Source: Bacteroidales bacterium
GTDB taxonomy: Bacteria; Bacteroidota; Bacteroidia; Bacteroidales; WCHB1-69
Length of the DNA stretch: 64,000 nucleotides
Assembly (NCBI GenBank): GCA_024400635.1
Contig: JAKSMI010000001.1
Location: forward strand, 49,468 to 113,467
Reading direction: 5' to 3'
Within the stretch, counting starts at the first letter, position 1; each line of letters starts with the position of its first letter. This document shows, one piece after another, positions 9,512 through 17,260 of the stretch. Made by a program: the position numbers and the translations under genes. A model generated the notes under the pieces. It was not told the origin of the DNA. It did not search any database and saw only the letters and a program-made list of their open reading frames with translations.

Positions 9512-10507
9512 TTATTCCTTATCTAATTTATACTTTTGAACATTCATTCCAAATTCAAGACCTTTGGATTTAACCAAGTCTTCCAATTCTGCCAATGATT
9601 TCTTGCCGAAGTTTCTGAATTTCAGCAAGTCGCTCTTGTGAATAGCAACCAAGTCTCCCAAAGTCTCGAGTTCAGCAGATTTCAAGCAATTCAAAGCACG
9701 AACCGAGAGGTCCATATCAATGAGTTTAGATTTAAGGATTTGGCGAGTGAGCTTAGAAGCCTCGTCAAATTCCTCGTTAGAAACATTGACTTCTGGAGAA
9801 TCGAAAGCTATTTTATCATCAGAGAAGAGAACGAAGTGCTGAATAAGAATCTTAGCGGCTTCTTTCAGAGCATCCTTTGGGTGGATTGAACCATCGGTGT
9901 CGATTTCAAGGACGAGCTTTTCGAAGTCGGTACGTTGTTCTACGCGGTAATCTTCGATTGTATACTTCACATTTTTGATAGGAGTATGGATAGAATCGAT
10001 AGTTATCACGTCAACACCTTCGTGCAGTGACTTATTTTCTTCTGCGGGAACATAACCGCGGCCTTTATCAATGGTGATTACCATAGAGAGGACGACGTCA
10101 GGTTCCATACGGCAGATGAGCTGATCGGGATTAAGAACTTGGAAGAAGTTCAAGAAGCGGTTCATATCGCCAGCGGTGAACTTGTCCTGACCGGAGATGA
10201 CGATTTTAGCCGTTTCCGAATTATTATTTTCGATTTTGTTTTTGAATCGAATTTGTTTAAGGTTAAGGATGATGTCGGTAACATCTTCCATCACGCCCTG
10301 AATGGATGAGAATTCTTGCAGAACGCCTTCAATTTTGATGGAGGTGATTGCAAAACCCTCAAGAGAAGAAATCAGCACGCGACGCAAAGCATTTCCGATG
10401 GTATTGCCGTAACCTGGCTGGAGGGGACGGAACTCGAATTTACCGTGGAAATCATCTGCTTCAAGCATGATGACCTTGTCGGGTCTTTGAAACGTTAAAA
10501 TTGCCAT
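9512..10507 (-). CDS. rpoA: RNA polymerase alpha subunit
   Basis: This is the alpha subunit of RNA polymerase, which dimerises to start enzyme assembly and contacts activators and upstream promoter DNA. The 331-residue length is normal. The N-terminal dimerisation domain contains [20 protein letters not shown] and [18 protein letters not shown]. The C-terminal domain from about residue 255 shows the helix-hairpin-helix motif ([29 protein letters not shown]). It lies between rpsD (78 bp upstream) and rplQ (4 bp downstream), the standard alpha-operon order. Confidence 0.99.
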   Translation of the reverse strand: MAILTFQRPDKVIMLEADDFHGKFEFRPLQPGYGNTIGNALRRVLISSLEGFAITSIKIEGVLQEFSSIQGVMEDVTDIILNLKQIRFKNKIENNNSETAKIVISGQDKFTAGDMNRFLNFFQVLNPDQLICRMEPDVVLSMVITIDKGRGYVPAEENKSLHEGVDVITIDSIHTPIKNVKYTIEDYRVEQRTDFEKLVLEIDTDGSIHPKDALKEAAKILIQHFVLFSDDKIAFDSPEVNVSNEEFDEASKLTRQILKSKLIDMDLSVRALNCLKSAELETLGDLVAIHKSDLLKFRNFGKKSLAELEDLVKSKGLEFGMNVQKYKLDKE

Positions 10508-10585
10508 TTGTATTTGATTTTATGGTTATTAATTGTTGACAGTAAGCAGCGTGGGAAGCTGTCTACCATCTCCATTCAAGGTTTA

Positions 10586-11191
10586 CTATTTAGAATACAA
10601 TTCAACGATAGCCTGTTCGTTGATAGTTTCAGGAATTTCCTCTCTTTCAGGATAATTCATGAATTTACCGCTCATCAGATTAGCATCCCATTCCAACCAT
10701 GAATAGGTATTGTTTCTACCTGCCAATGAATTAGTAACTATTTCCAAAGATTTTGAGCGTTCGCGAACGGCAACGATGTCGCCAGGAACGAGCAATGCGG
10801 AAGGGATGTTGCAAATCTGACCATTCACAAGGATATGACGGTGATTAACGAGCTGGCGTGCTGCAGCGCGACTTGGGGCGATACCCAAACGGTAAACAAC
10901 GTTATCCAATCTTGATTCGATGAGTTTCATCAAATTCTGACCAGTGATACCTTTTCTGCGAGCAGCAGCGTGGAACAATTTTCTAAACTGACGTTCAAGA
11001 ATGCCGTAGGTATATTTAGCTTTCTGTTTTTCCTGAAGCTGCATACCATATTCAGACAATTTAGAACGTTTTCTAGCCTGACCATGTTGTCCTGGAGGAT
11101 AGTTTTTGTGTTCAAAATATTTATCGGCACCGTAAATGGGCTCGTGGAACTTTCTTGCAATCTTGGTTTTAGGTCCAGTATATCTTGCCAT
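10586..11191 (-). CDS. rpsD: 30S ribosomal protein S4
   Basis: S4 is a primary 16S rRNA-binding protein needed for early 30S assembly. The 201-residue sequence opens [20 protein letters not shown], the Bacteroidota form, and carries the S4 RNA-binding domain at about residues 92-155 ([20 protein letters not shown] and [14 protein letters not shown]). The zinc-binding cysteines near the N-terminus of some S4 proteins are absent. The gene lies 39 bp after rpsK and 78 bp before rpoA. In other bacteria S4 represses the alpha operon, but no such element is recognisable here by eye. Confidence 0.98.
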   Translation of the reverse strand: MARYTGPKTKIARKFHEPIYGADKYFEHKNYPPGQHGQARKRSKLSEYGMQLQEKQKAKYTYGILERQFRKLFHAAARRKGITGQNLMKLIESRLDNVVYRLGIAPSRAAARQLVNHRHILVNGQICNIPSALLVPGDIVAVRERSKSLEIVTNSLAGRNNTYSWLEWDANLMSGKFMNYPEREEIPETINEQAIVELYSK

Positions 11192-11230
11192 TTTTCTACT
11201 ATTTTAAGGTTATTTTACTGATTGATAGGA

Positions 11231-11620
11231 TTATACACGTCTGCGTTTTGGAGGACGGCAACCATTGTGTGGAAGTGGAGTAACATCGGTAATTTCTTCC
11301 ACCATAATGCCTGCAGCGTGAATAGTTCTGATAGCGGATTCACGACCACCACCAGGTCCTTTAACGAAAACCTTAACTTTTCTTAAGCCAAGATCGTAAG
11401 CCACCTTTGCACAATCCTGTGCTGCCATCTGAGCGGCATAAGGGGTGTTCTTCTTTGAACCTCTGAATCCCATTTTACCTGCTGAAGACCAAGAAATAAC
11501 TTGACCATCATTATTGGTAAGGGATACAATGACATTATTGAATGATGCATAGACAAAAGCCTTGCCTTGTGCGTCGATTCTAACAACTTTTTTCTTGGTT
11601 GATTTTGTATTCTTTGCCAT
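11231..11620 (-). CDS. rpsK: 30S ribosomal protein S11
   Basis: S11 lies on the platform of the small subunit and helps shape the mRNA exit region. The 129-residue length is standard. The family core is clear: [37 protein letters not shown] and [16 protein letters not shown], then the closing [15 protein letters not shown]. It is 33 bp downstream of rpsM and 39 bp upstream of rpsD. Confidence 0.99.
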   Translation of the reverse strand: MAKNTKSTKKKVVRIDAQGKAFVYASFNNVIVSLTNNDGQVISWSSAGKMGFRGSKKNTPYAAQMAAQDCAKVAYDLGLRKVKVFVKGPGGGRESAIRTIHAAGIMVEEITDVTPLPHNGCRPPKRRRV

Positions 11621-11653
11621 AATACTTTTATTTCTCTACGCTGATGATTAATA

Positions 11654-12028
11654 CTACTTGGTTGCTTTCTTCTTGTTAGCAACTGTTTTCTTACGCCCTT
11701 TACGGGTACGTGCGTTGTTCTTCGTGCTCTGTCCACGTAACGGTAAACCGATACGATGACGAATGCCTCTGTAGCATCCAATGTCCATCAAACGCTTGAT
11801 GTTCATTTGAACTTCCGAACGCAATGCACCTTCAACCTTCATCTCATTGATCAATCCACGCAGTGCTGCCAACTCATCATCGTTCCATTCATTTACCTTT
11901 TTGTCCTGGCTGATACCGGCCTTTTCCAAAATAGCAGCTGCAGTGCTTCTGCCAATGCCATAAATGTAAGTCAAACCGATGACGCCTCTTTTGTTTTTCG
12001 GTAAATCAATACCTGCAATTCTTGCCAT
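11654..12028 (-). CDS. rpsM: 30S ribosomal protein S13
   Basis: S13 is in the head of the small subunit and contacts P-site tRNA and the large subunit. The 124-residue protein opens [20 protein letters not shown] and has the helix-two-turn-helix part ([17 protein letters not shown]), the [20 protein letters not shown] block and a lysine-rich tail. It follows rpmJ by 33 bp and precedes rpsK by 33 bp. Confidence 0.99.
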   Translation of the reverse strand: MARIAGIDLPKNKRGVIGLTYIYGIGRSTAAAILEKAGISQDKKVNEWNDDELAALRGLINEMKVEGALRSEVQMNIKRLMDIGCYRGIRHRIGLPLRGQSTKNNARTRKGRKKTVANKKKATK

Positions 12029-12061
12029 AGCTTAAATTCTATTTATTGTTATTAATAATTA

Positions 12062-12178
12062 TTATCCTTGACGTTGTTTTTCTTTCGGATTCTTTTTGTT
12101 GATTACATAGACCACACCGTGACGTTTCACGACTTTGCAGTCCTCGGATCTCTTTTTAACTGATGCTCTTACTTTCAT
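12062..12178 (-). CDS. rpmJ: 50S ribosomal protein L36 (zinc-free type)
   Basis: This short gene encodes a 38-residue L36 beginning [20 protein letters not shown] and ending PKEKQRQG. Zinc-binding L36 proteins carry three cysteines and a histidine. Here only one cysteine remains (residue 14), so this is the zinc-independent form often found in this phylum. It sits between infA (23 bp upstream) and rpsM (33 bp downstream), the normal position. Start and stop were read directly from the sequence. Confidence 0.97.
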   Translation of the reverse strand: MKVRASVKKRSEDCKVVKRHGVVYVINKKNPKEKQRQG

Positions 12179-12201
12179 CTCTTTTTCCTTTAATATTATT
12201 T

Positions 12202-12423
12202 TTATGATTTATGTCTGAATGTGATTCGTCCTTTGGTCAAGTCATAAGGGGACATTTCTACTTGTACCTTATCTCCCGGAAGGATCTTGATATAATGGAG
12301 ACGCATCTTGCCGGAAATATGTGCCGTTATGACATGCCCGTTCTCGAGCTGTACACGGAACATCGCATTTCCAAGCGATTCAATAACGACTCCGTCCAAT
12401 TCTATTGATGACTGTTTTGCCAT
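12202..12423 (-). CDS. infA: Translation initiation factor IF-1
   Basis: IF-1 binds the 30S A site during initiation. The 73-residue S1-type OB fold is recognised from [36 protein letters not shown] and the closing [18 protein letters not shown]. It lies 16 bp downstream of map and 23 bp upstream of rpmJ. Confidence 0.99.
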   Translation of the reverse strand: MAKQSSIELDGVVIESLGNAMFRVQLENGHVITAHISGKMRLHYIKILPGDKVQVEMSPYDLTKGRITFRHKS

Positions 12424-12439
12424 ATATCTTGATTCTTTA

Positions 12440-13240
12440 TTAAACTTTCTCTTCCGTTCCTAAAACTTCACCGATAAACTTATAGGTTGACAAAACTTTG
12501 GTACCATTTTTAGTAAGTGCAATCTGGTGTTCATAGTGCGCGGCAGGTTTGTGATCTAATGTTCTTATGGTCCACTCATCACGTTCACAGTAAATCTTTC
12601 TGGAACCAAGAGTAATCATAGGTTCAATACAGATCACCATACCTTCGCGAAGTAAGTCGCCTTTCCCTGGTTTGCCATAATTGCAAACATCAGGTTTTTC
12701 GTGCATATTGCGTCCTATACCATGCCCGCACAACTCACGAACGACACCGTATCCAAAAGACTCGCAATAAGTTTGAACAGCGTGTCCGATATCACCAGTG
12801 GTATTTCCAGCTACGGCAGCGGCAATTCCGCGATAAAGAGATTCTTTTGTTCTCTCCATCAGGAGTTTGTTCTCTTCTGAGACTTCTCCCACTGCGAAAG
12901 TGTAGGCATAATCCCCATGATAGCCATTAAGGTAAGCGCCGCAGTCTACCGAAAGGATATCGCCGTCACGAAGTATGCTATTATTGGGAATACCATGTAC
13001 TACCACGTCGTTGACTGACAGACAGAGAGAGGCGGGGTAACCATTGTAACCTTTGAAAGAAGGCACGCCCCCATTGTCCCGAATATAAGTTTCAGCCAGC
13101 TGATCCAGATAATTCAATGGAACTCCAGGTTTCACATACTTTGCCACTTCGGCCAAAGTTTTTCCAACAAGCAAAGAACTTTTTTGTATTATTTCAATTT
13201 CCTCTTCGCTTTTCAAGCGAATCTTGTTAAACATATTCAT
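12440..13240 (-). CDS. map: Methionine aminopeptidase type I
   Basis: This enzyme removes the initiator methionine from nascent proteins. The 266-residue length fits type I enzymes without an N-terminal extension. The two-metal site can be read from [19 protein letters not shown] (two Asp ligands), [13 protein letters not shown] (His), [13 protein letters not shown] (Glu) and the C-terminal EHQIALT (Glu). Its ATG shares one base with the secY stop (TAATG), implying translational coupling. An alternative start two codons later (MFNKIR) is possible. Confidence 0.98.
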   Translation of the reverse strand: MNMFNKIRLKSEEEIEIIQKSSLLVGKTLAEVAKYVKPGVPLNYLDQLAETYIRDNGGVPSFKGYNGYPASLCLSVNDVVVHGIPNNSILRDGDILSVDCGAYLNGYHGDYAYTFAVGEVSEENKLLMERTKESLYRGIAAAVAGNTTGDIGHAVQTYCESFGYGVVRELCGHGIGRNMHEKPDVCNYGKPGKGDLLREGMVICIEPMITLGSRKIYCERDEWTIRTLDHKPAAHYEHQIALTKNGTKVLSTYKFIGEVLGTEEKV

Positions 13241-14595
13241 TAGTAAGCACCGCCGCTATAGCGACCTTTGATTCTTCCTGACTGAGTCAAGCCGTCATAA
13301 TGTCTCATCAGCAAATGACTTTCGATTTGCTGAAGTGTATCCAATACAACACCTACCATAATCAACAAGGAAGTACCGCCGAAGAATTGTGCAAACTGTT
13401 GGTTAACGCCAAACAATCTAACGATAGCGGGCAGAATAGCAACGATAGCCAAGAAGATTGAACCAGGAAGAGTGATTCTTGACATAATGTTATCAATCAA
13501 TTGGGCCGTCTGCTTTCCAGGTTTAGTGCCAGGAATGAAGCCACCGTTTTTCTTCAGGTCTTCAGCAATCTGCTGAGGATTGATAGTGATAGCGGTATAG
13601 AAATAGGTGAATAAAATAATCATGATGAAGAATACGATATTGTATCCCCAGCCATTATAATCGATGAAGCTATGCCAGAAACCACCCGTTGACTTTTCTG
13701 TGACAGAAACGAAAGTCAAAGGCAGGAACATGATAGCCTGTGCGAAAATGATAGGCATAACGCCAGCGGCATTAACCTTCAAAGGCAGGAAGTTACGAAC
13801 ACCACCGTATTGTTTGTTACCAACAATTCTCTTAGCATACTGAACAGGAACACGACGTGTACCTTGAACGAGCATGATACAGAAAGCGATGATAAGCATC
13901 ATGATGACCAATTCGAGGATGAAGATGATGGGGCCGCCGTTCATTTCGCCGATACGAGCCACGAATTCTGCCTTCAAAGCATAAGGCAGACGGGCAATAA
14001 TACCAATCATGATAATCATAGATATACCATTCCCTATACCATTGTCGGTAATTCTCTCACCCAACCACATGATGAACAAGGTACCAGCAATCAAAAGTAT
14101 AAACGATGTTACGGCGAATGCTGAGAAACCAAGAATGTGGGTATTCAGCATCGAAGGAGAAACCGCACCGCCGAATTGACCTTGGATGTTAGCGATATAG
14201 GCGGGACCTTGAATAGCCACAACGAGGATGGTAAGGTAACGCGTAATCTGATTGAGTTTTTTTCTTCCGCTTTCTCCTTCCTTCTGAAGTCTCTGGAAAT
14301 AAGGAACTGCCAAAGTCATCAGCTGGATAACGATGGAGGCCGAGATGTAGGGCATGATACCCAAAGCGAAGATTGAAGCGTTAGAGAAAGCACCACCTGA
14401 GAACAGGTCGAGCATTCCCAACAGACCTTCCTGTGCCGACTTGGTAAAAGCAGCGAGGCCGCCAGGGTTAATACCTGGAAGCACAACATGAGCACCCAAG
14501 CGGTAGATTAGAATGATGAAAAGCGTGTAGAGAATTCTCTTACGCAAATCTTCAATTCTAAAGATGTTTTTAATGGTCTCGATAAATTTTTTCAT
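13240..14595 (-). CDS. secY: Preprotein translocase subunit SecY
   Basis: SecY is the pore of the Sec translocon in the inner membrane. The 451-residue protein has about ten membrane helices. It carries the family signatures YRLGAHVVLPGINPGGL near the start, the first-helix motif GGAFSNASIFALGIMPYISA and the cytoplasmic-loop FIPGTKPGKQTAQ. It follows rplO by 33 bp and overlaps map by one base. Confidence 0.99.
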   Translation of the reverse strand: MKKFIETIKNIFRIEDLRKRILYTLFIILIYRLGAHVVLPGINPGGLAAFTKSAQEGLLGMLDLFSGGAFSNASIFALGIMPYISASIVIQLMTLAVPYFQRLQKEGESGRKKLNQITRYLTILVVAIQGPAYIANIQGQFGGAVSPSMLNTHILGFSAFAVTSFILLIAGTLFIMWLGERITDNGIGNGISMIIMIGIIARLPYALKAEFVARIGEMNGGPIIFILELVIMMLIIAFCIMLVQGTRRVPVQYAKRIVGNKQYGGVRNFLPLKVNAAGVMPIIFAQAIMFLPLTFVSVTEKSTGGFWHSFIDYNGWGYNIVFFIMIILFTYFYTAITINPQQIAEDLKKNGGFIPGTKPGKQTAQLIDNIMSRITLPGSIFLAIVAILPAIVRLFGVNQQFAQFFGGTSLLIMVGVVLDTLQQIESHLLMRHYDGLTQSGRIKGRYSGGAY

Positions 14596-14628
14596 AATAT
14601 AATATATGAATAAGCGATTCTAGTTTCT

Positions 14629-15099
14629 TTATTCAGCGGCTGGAGTTTCAGCACCGATAACGTTGGCTTGGCCACCCGCATTAACGATAGCATTCTTTGC
14701 GGTTTCCGAGAAAGCGTGAGCAGTAACCTTCAATCCCGCTTTCAATTCACCTCTACCCAACACTTTTACTAAAGCGTTTTTCTTGGTAAGACCATTTTCA
14801 CGAAGAACTTCAGGATTAATTTCGCTCAAACCTTTAGTTTCAGCCAAAGTCTGCAATGTGCCAATATTTACAGCGCTATATTCAACGCGATTGATGTTTT
14901 TAAAACCTCTCTTTGGCATAATTCTATAGATAGGCATCTGACCGCCTTCGAAACCGATTTTGCGGCTGTAACCAGATCTTGACTGGGCACCTTTATGACC
15001 TCTTGTGGAAGTACCGCCCTTACCTGAGCCCTGACCTCTACCTACTCTTTTTGATAATTTAGTTGCGTTTTCAGCTGGTTTCAAACTATTCAAATTCAT
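14629..15099 (-). CDS. rplO: 50S ribosomal protein L15
   Basis: L15 is a late-assembly large-subunit protein. The 156-residue sequence shows LKPAENATKLSKRVGRGQGS, a Gly/Lys-rich GGTSTRGHKGAQSRSG segment and RGFKN. It ends in a short acidic extension, AETPAAE, identical to the end of L17 in this operon and encoded by nearly the same bases. It lies 32 bp after rpmD and 33 bp before secY, as usual. Confidence 0.98.
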   Translation of the reverse strand: MNLNSLKPAENATKLSKRVGRGQGSGKGGTSTRGHKGAQSRSGYSRKIGFEGGQMPIYRIMPKRGFKNINRVEYSAVNIGTLQTLAETKGLSEINPEVLRENGLTKKNALVKVLGRGELKAGLKVTAHAFSETAKNAIVNAGGQANVIGAETPAAE

Positions 15100-15131
15100 C
15101 TCTATGCAAATTTCTAGATTAATAAACTAAT

Positions 15132-15311
15132 TTAAATTTCCTCTACGGTTACCAGATGGCTGATAGCGTTTACAATTCCTAAAATCTGAGGAGTTGCTTC
15201 ATGCTCAACAGTCTGATGCATCTTTCTCAGACCTAATGCTTCAAGTGATCTTTTTTGGCGCAGGGGTTTGTCGATTGCGCTTCTGACTTGCGTGATTTTA
15301 ATCTTTTTCAT
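15132..15311 (-). CDS. rpmD: 50S ribosomal protein L30
   Basis: This is a short gene for the 59-residue L30, read directly from the sequence: it starts MKKIKITQVRSAIDKPLRQK, contains LEALGLRKMHQTVEH and ends HLVTVEEI. L30 binds 23S rRNA domain II. Normally rpsE lies immediately upstream in the spc operon. Here the upstream side is about 210 nt of AT-rich leader with a promoter-like box, so rpmD is the first gene of this transcript. Confidence 0.97.
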   Translation of the reverse strand: MKKIKITQVRSAIDKPLRQKRSLEALGLRKMHQTVEHEATPQILGIVNAISHLVTVEEI

Positions 15312-15527
15312 CCCTTCAATTATTTATTTTTGTTATTAAATTCATTCCCTTTAAAATAAAAATAGCGCAAATTTTGGAGTAAATTGCAACTATTATTTCA
15401 CATATCGACATCATAAAATCCAACATCACAATCCATCTATAATATTACAAAGTCCGTGAAAATCAAGCAGTTGCGAGTTTTGCGAGTTTACATCTTCCAC
15501 TTCTTCTATTTCACTTCAAAAGGTTTG

Positions 15528-15535
15528 CAAATATA
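15528..15535 (-). promoter_or_regulatory. Candidate -7 box of the rpmD-rplQ operon
   Basis: The minus strand reads TATATTTG, a full match to TAnnTTTG, within TTGTATATTTGCAAA. The predicted transcript start is near 15521, giving a leader of about 210 nt to rpmD. It lies downstream of the mscL terminator, which supports an independent transcription unit. No good -33 TTTG is seen. Confidence 0.5.
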
Positions 15536-15591
15536 CAATTTTTTTTATTTGCACGGCATCTTTTAAAAAAGATTTTTTTTGACAAAAAACA

Positions 15592-15628
15592 ATGATGGTT
15601 CCCCACATAGTCTGCAGAGAACCATCAT
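15592..15628 (-). terminator. Rho-independent terminator of mscL
   Basis: A perfect 10-bp inverted repeat (ATGATGGTTC at 15592-15601, GAACCATCAT at 15619-15628) with a 17-nt loop is followed, reading leftwards, by TGTTTTTTG. It lies about 23 bp after the mscL stop codon. Confidence 0.8.
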
Positions 15629-15650
15629 CCTTTCAGAAGATAGAATCTTC

Positions 15651-16073
15651 TTATTTTCTTTCTTTCAACAAATCTCTGATTTCACCCAAAAGAACTTCTT
15701 CTTTAGAAGGAGCTGGTTCTGGAGCTGGTGCTGCGACTTCCTCTTCTTTCTTCTTCAGATTGGAAAGTCTGTTGATACCTTTTACCAGCAAGAAAATAGC
15801 AAATGCCACGATGAGAAAATCGACGGTCACCTGAATAAAATTTCCGTAGTTCCACAGCACTGGATCTGCATCAGGCACGCGTGATGGAATCTTAACACTC
15901 AGTTCCGAGAAATTGACACCACCAATCAGCCAACCGATAGGAGGCATGATGATGTCTTCAACCAAAGAGGTTACGATTTTGCCAAAAGCGGCACCAATAA
16001 TGATACCAACGGCCATGTCGACCACATTTCCTCGCATTGCGAAGTCTTTAAATTCTTTCAAAAATTTACTCAT
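15651..16073 (-). CDS. mscL: Large-conductance mechanosensitive channel MscL
   Basis: MscL opens under membrane tension to release solutes on osmotic downshock. The 140-residue protein shows the signature N-terminus ([20 protein letters not shown]) and first helix, [19 protein letters not shown], a second helix at about residues 85-101 and a C-terminal amphipathic helix ([16 protein letters not shown]). An Ala/Pro/Glu linker precedes the last helix. It has its own promoter-like box 33 bp upstream and a terminator just downstream, so it is probably monocistronic. Confidence 0.97.
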   Translation of the reverse strand: MSKFLKEFKDFAMRGNVVDMAVGIIIGAAFGKIVTSLVEDIIMPPIGWLIGGVNFSELSVKIPSRVPDADPVLWNYGNFIQVTVDFLIVAFAIFLLVKGINRLSNLKKKEEEVAAPAPEPAPSKEEVLLGEIRDLLKERK

Positions 16074-16105
16074 AATACCTTGTTTTTAGTTTAAATTTCG
16101 AATTG

Positions 16106-16113
16106 CAAAAATA
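16106..16113 (-). promoter_or_regulatory. Candidate -7 box for mscL
   Basis: The minus strand reads TATTTTTG (TAnnTTTG). Transcription would begin near 16099, about 26 nt before the mscL ATG. It lies in the 58-bp gap after holA. Confidence 0.5.
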
Positions 16114-16131
16114 CAAAAATGATTTGTAAAA

Positions 16132-17127
16132 TCAATGCATAATCTTATATACCAATTCCTTCAACAATTCCTCATCTGTGGCGGCATTATCAACGCCTTT
16201 GGTTTTGGCATCATACTCGCGAAGTATCGAGATGATTCTCATCAGCTGTGGAAGTGTATGCTTTTGGGCTTTTTCAACATTTTTACGCTGAATGAACGCA
16301 TTTGAACCATAAATCTTTGAAACATTGTCGGCAGACTTATCCGGCAGCAAATGATAGGCCAGCATTTTACTATAGAATGAATTCAGAGAACTAATAGTCA
16401 ACACATTAGGATTATCCTTGATATTATTGGCAAAATGCATGCAAATTTTCGCAGCCTTCTCCCCGTTTCGATCCCCAAGGGCATCCTGAAGTTCAAAAAT
16501 GTTATATTCTTTGCTAATGCCTATATTTTTCTCAACGATGTCTGATGTGATTTTCGATCCTTGCGGTACGAAAATCTTCATTTTTTTAAATTCATTGTCA
16601 ATACGATTCAAATCATTACCAATGTGTTCCGTAATGATAAGCGCGACTTCAGGACTAATTGTATAGCCATTTTCTTCAGCACATTTACTCACCCAAGCGG
16701 ACAAATTATAATCGCGGACCGGCTCTGAATTAAAAATCACCGTTTCCTTGTCACAAGCTTTATAACTTGAGGCTTTCATCTTGCCATACTTATGGCAAAC
16801 AACCAAAATCGTACTTTTAAGTGGATTCTGAAAATAAGACTGCATCAAGTCGATATCCTTCATGTCTTTGGCCTCCTTCAAGATGACCACATGATATTCG
16901 CTACCAAAAGAGAACTGTTTCGCATTGGCAACCACATCCGATGCATTCGTATCCTTACCATAAAACACCGTCTGGTTGAAATCTCTTTCCTCCTCAGGCA
17001 GTGCGTTATTTTCGATATAATTCGAAATCTGGTCAATATAATATGGTTCATCACCCATCAACAGATAAACCGGGGCAAATTTCCGATCTTTCAGTTGCTT
17101 CATAATGCTTTCGAAGGTTGTTGCCAT
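16132..17127 (-). CDS. holA: DNA polymerase III delta subunit
   Basis: The delta subunit is the clamp-opening wrench of the replicative clamp loader. The 331-residue length is typical. Family features are the opening FAPVYLLMGDEPYYIDQISN, VVILKEAKDM in the N-terminal AAA-like domain, and the C-terminal helical part with TISSLNSFYSKMLAYHLL. Delta lacks a working Walker motif and none is seen here. It is divergent from the tRNA-Arg gene and precedes mscL. Confidence 0.92.
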   Translation of the reverse strand: MATTFESIMKQLKDRKFAPVYLLMGDEPYYIDQISNYIENNALPEEERDFNQTVFYGKDTNASDVVANAKQFSFGSEYHVVILKEAKDMKDIDLMQSYFQNPLKSTILVVCHKYGKMKASSYKACDKETVIFNSEPVRDYNLSAWVSKCAEENGYTISPEVALIITEHIGNDLNRIDNEFKKMKIFVPQGSKITSDIVEKNIGISKEYNIFELQDALGDRNGEKAAKICMHFANNIKDNPNVLTISSLNSFYSKMLAYHLLPDKSADNVSKIYGSNAFIQRKNVEKAQKHTLPQLMRIISILREYDAKTKGVDNAATDEELLKELVYKIMH

Positions 17128-17168
17128 TATTGCTTAATTTAAGTAATTCCTAATCCGAAAAAATAGTG

Positions 17169-17176
17169 TATATTTG
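17169..17176 (+). promoter_or_regulatory. Candidate -7 box for tRNA-Arg
   Basis: TATATTTG matches the Bacteroidota -7 consensus exactly. It lies 12 bp before the mature tRNA 5' end, as expected for a tRNA promoter with a very short 5' leader. Confidence 0.55.
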
Positions 17177-17188
17177 CAAACTCTAATT

Positions 17189-17260
17189 GGCCCTGTAGTT
17201 CAATGGATAGAACGGAGGTTTCCTAAACCTGAGATTTGGGTTCGATTCCCAGCGGGGCTA
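17189..17260 (+). tRNA. tRNA-Arg (anticodon CCU)
   Basis: A 72-nt cloverleaf can be drawn. The acceptor arm is GGCCCTG/CGGGGCT with two G-U pairs, followed by discriminator A. The D arm is GTTC/GAAC and the anticodon loop is TTCCTAA, so the anticodon is CCU and the tRNA reads AGG. The T arm is TTGGG-TTCGATT-CCCAG. The first anticodon-stem pair is a G-G mismatch. The 3' CCA is not encoded. Its last three bases are also the stop codon of the convergent gene at 17258-18703. Confidence 0.93.

Larger units (their letters stand above)
15312..15650 (-). promoter_or_regulatory. Gene-free region: rpmD operon leader, promoter and mscL terminator
   Basis: These 339 bases hold no gene. From right to left they contain the mscL terminator (15592-15628), a promoter -7 box (15528-15535) and a leader of about 210 nt before rpmD. 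In the leader, two pairs of complementary segments are nested: 15366-15371 with 15479-15484 (CGCAAA/TTTGCG) and 15386-15391 with 15469-15474 (GCAACT/AGTTGC). They could bring the leader into one extended fold, possibly for autoregulation by a ribosomal protein. The pairings are short, so the fold is only suggestive. No trace of an rpsE reading frame is seen. Confidence 0.4.

Noticed and set aside
15312..15592. Remnant of rpsE upstream of rpmD
   Set aside because: The region was read in the leftward frames; it is AT-rich with stops and shows no S5-like sequence.
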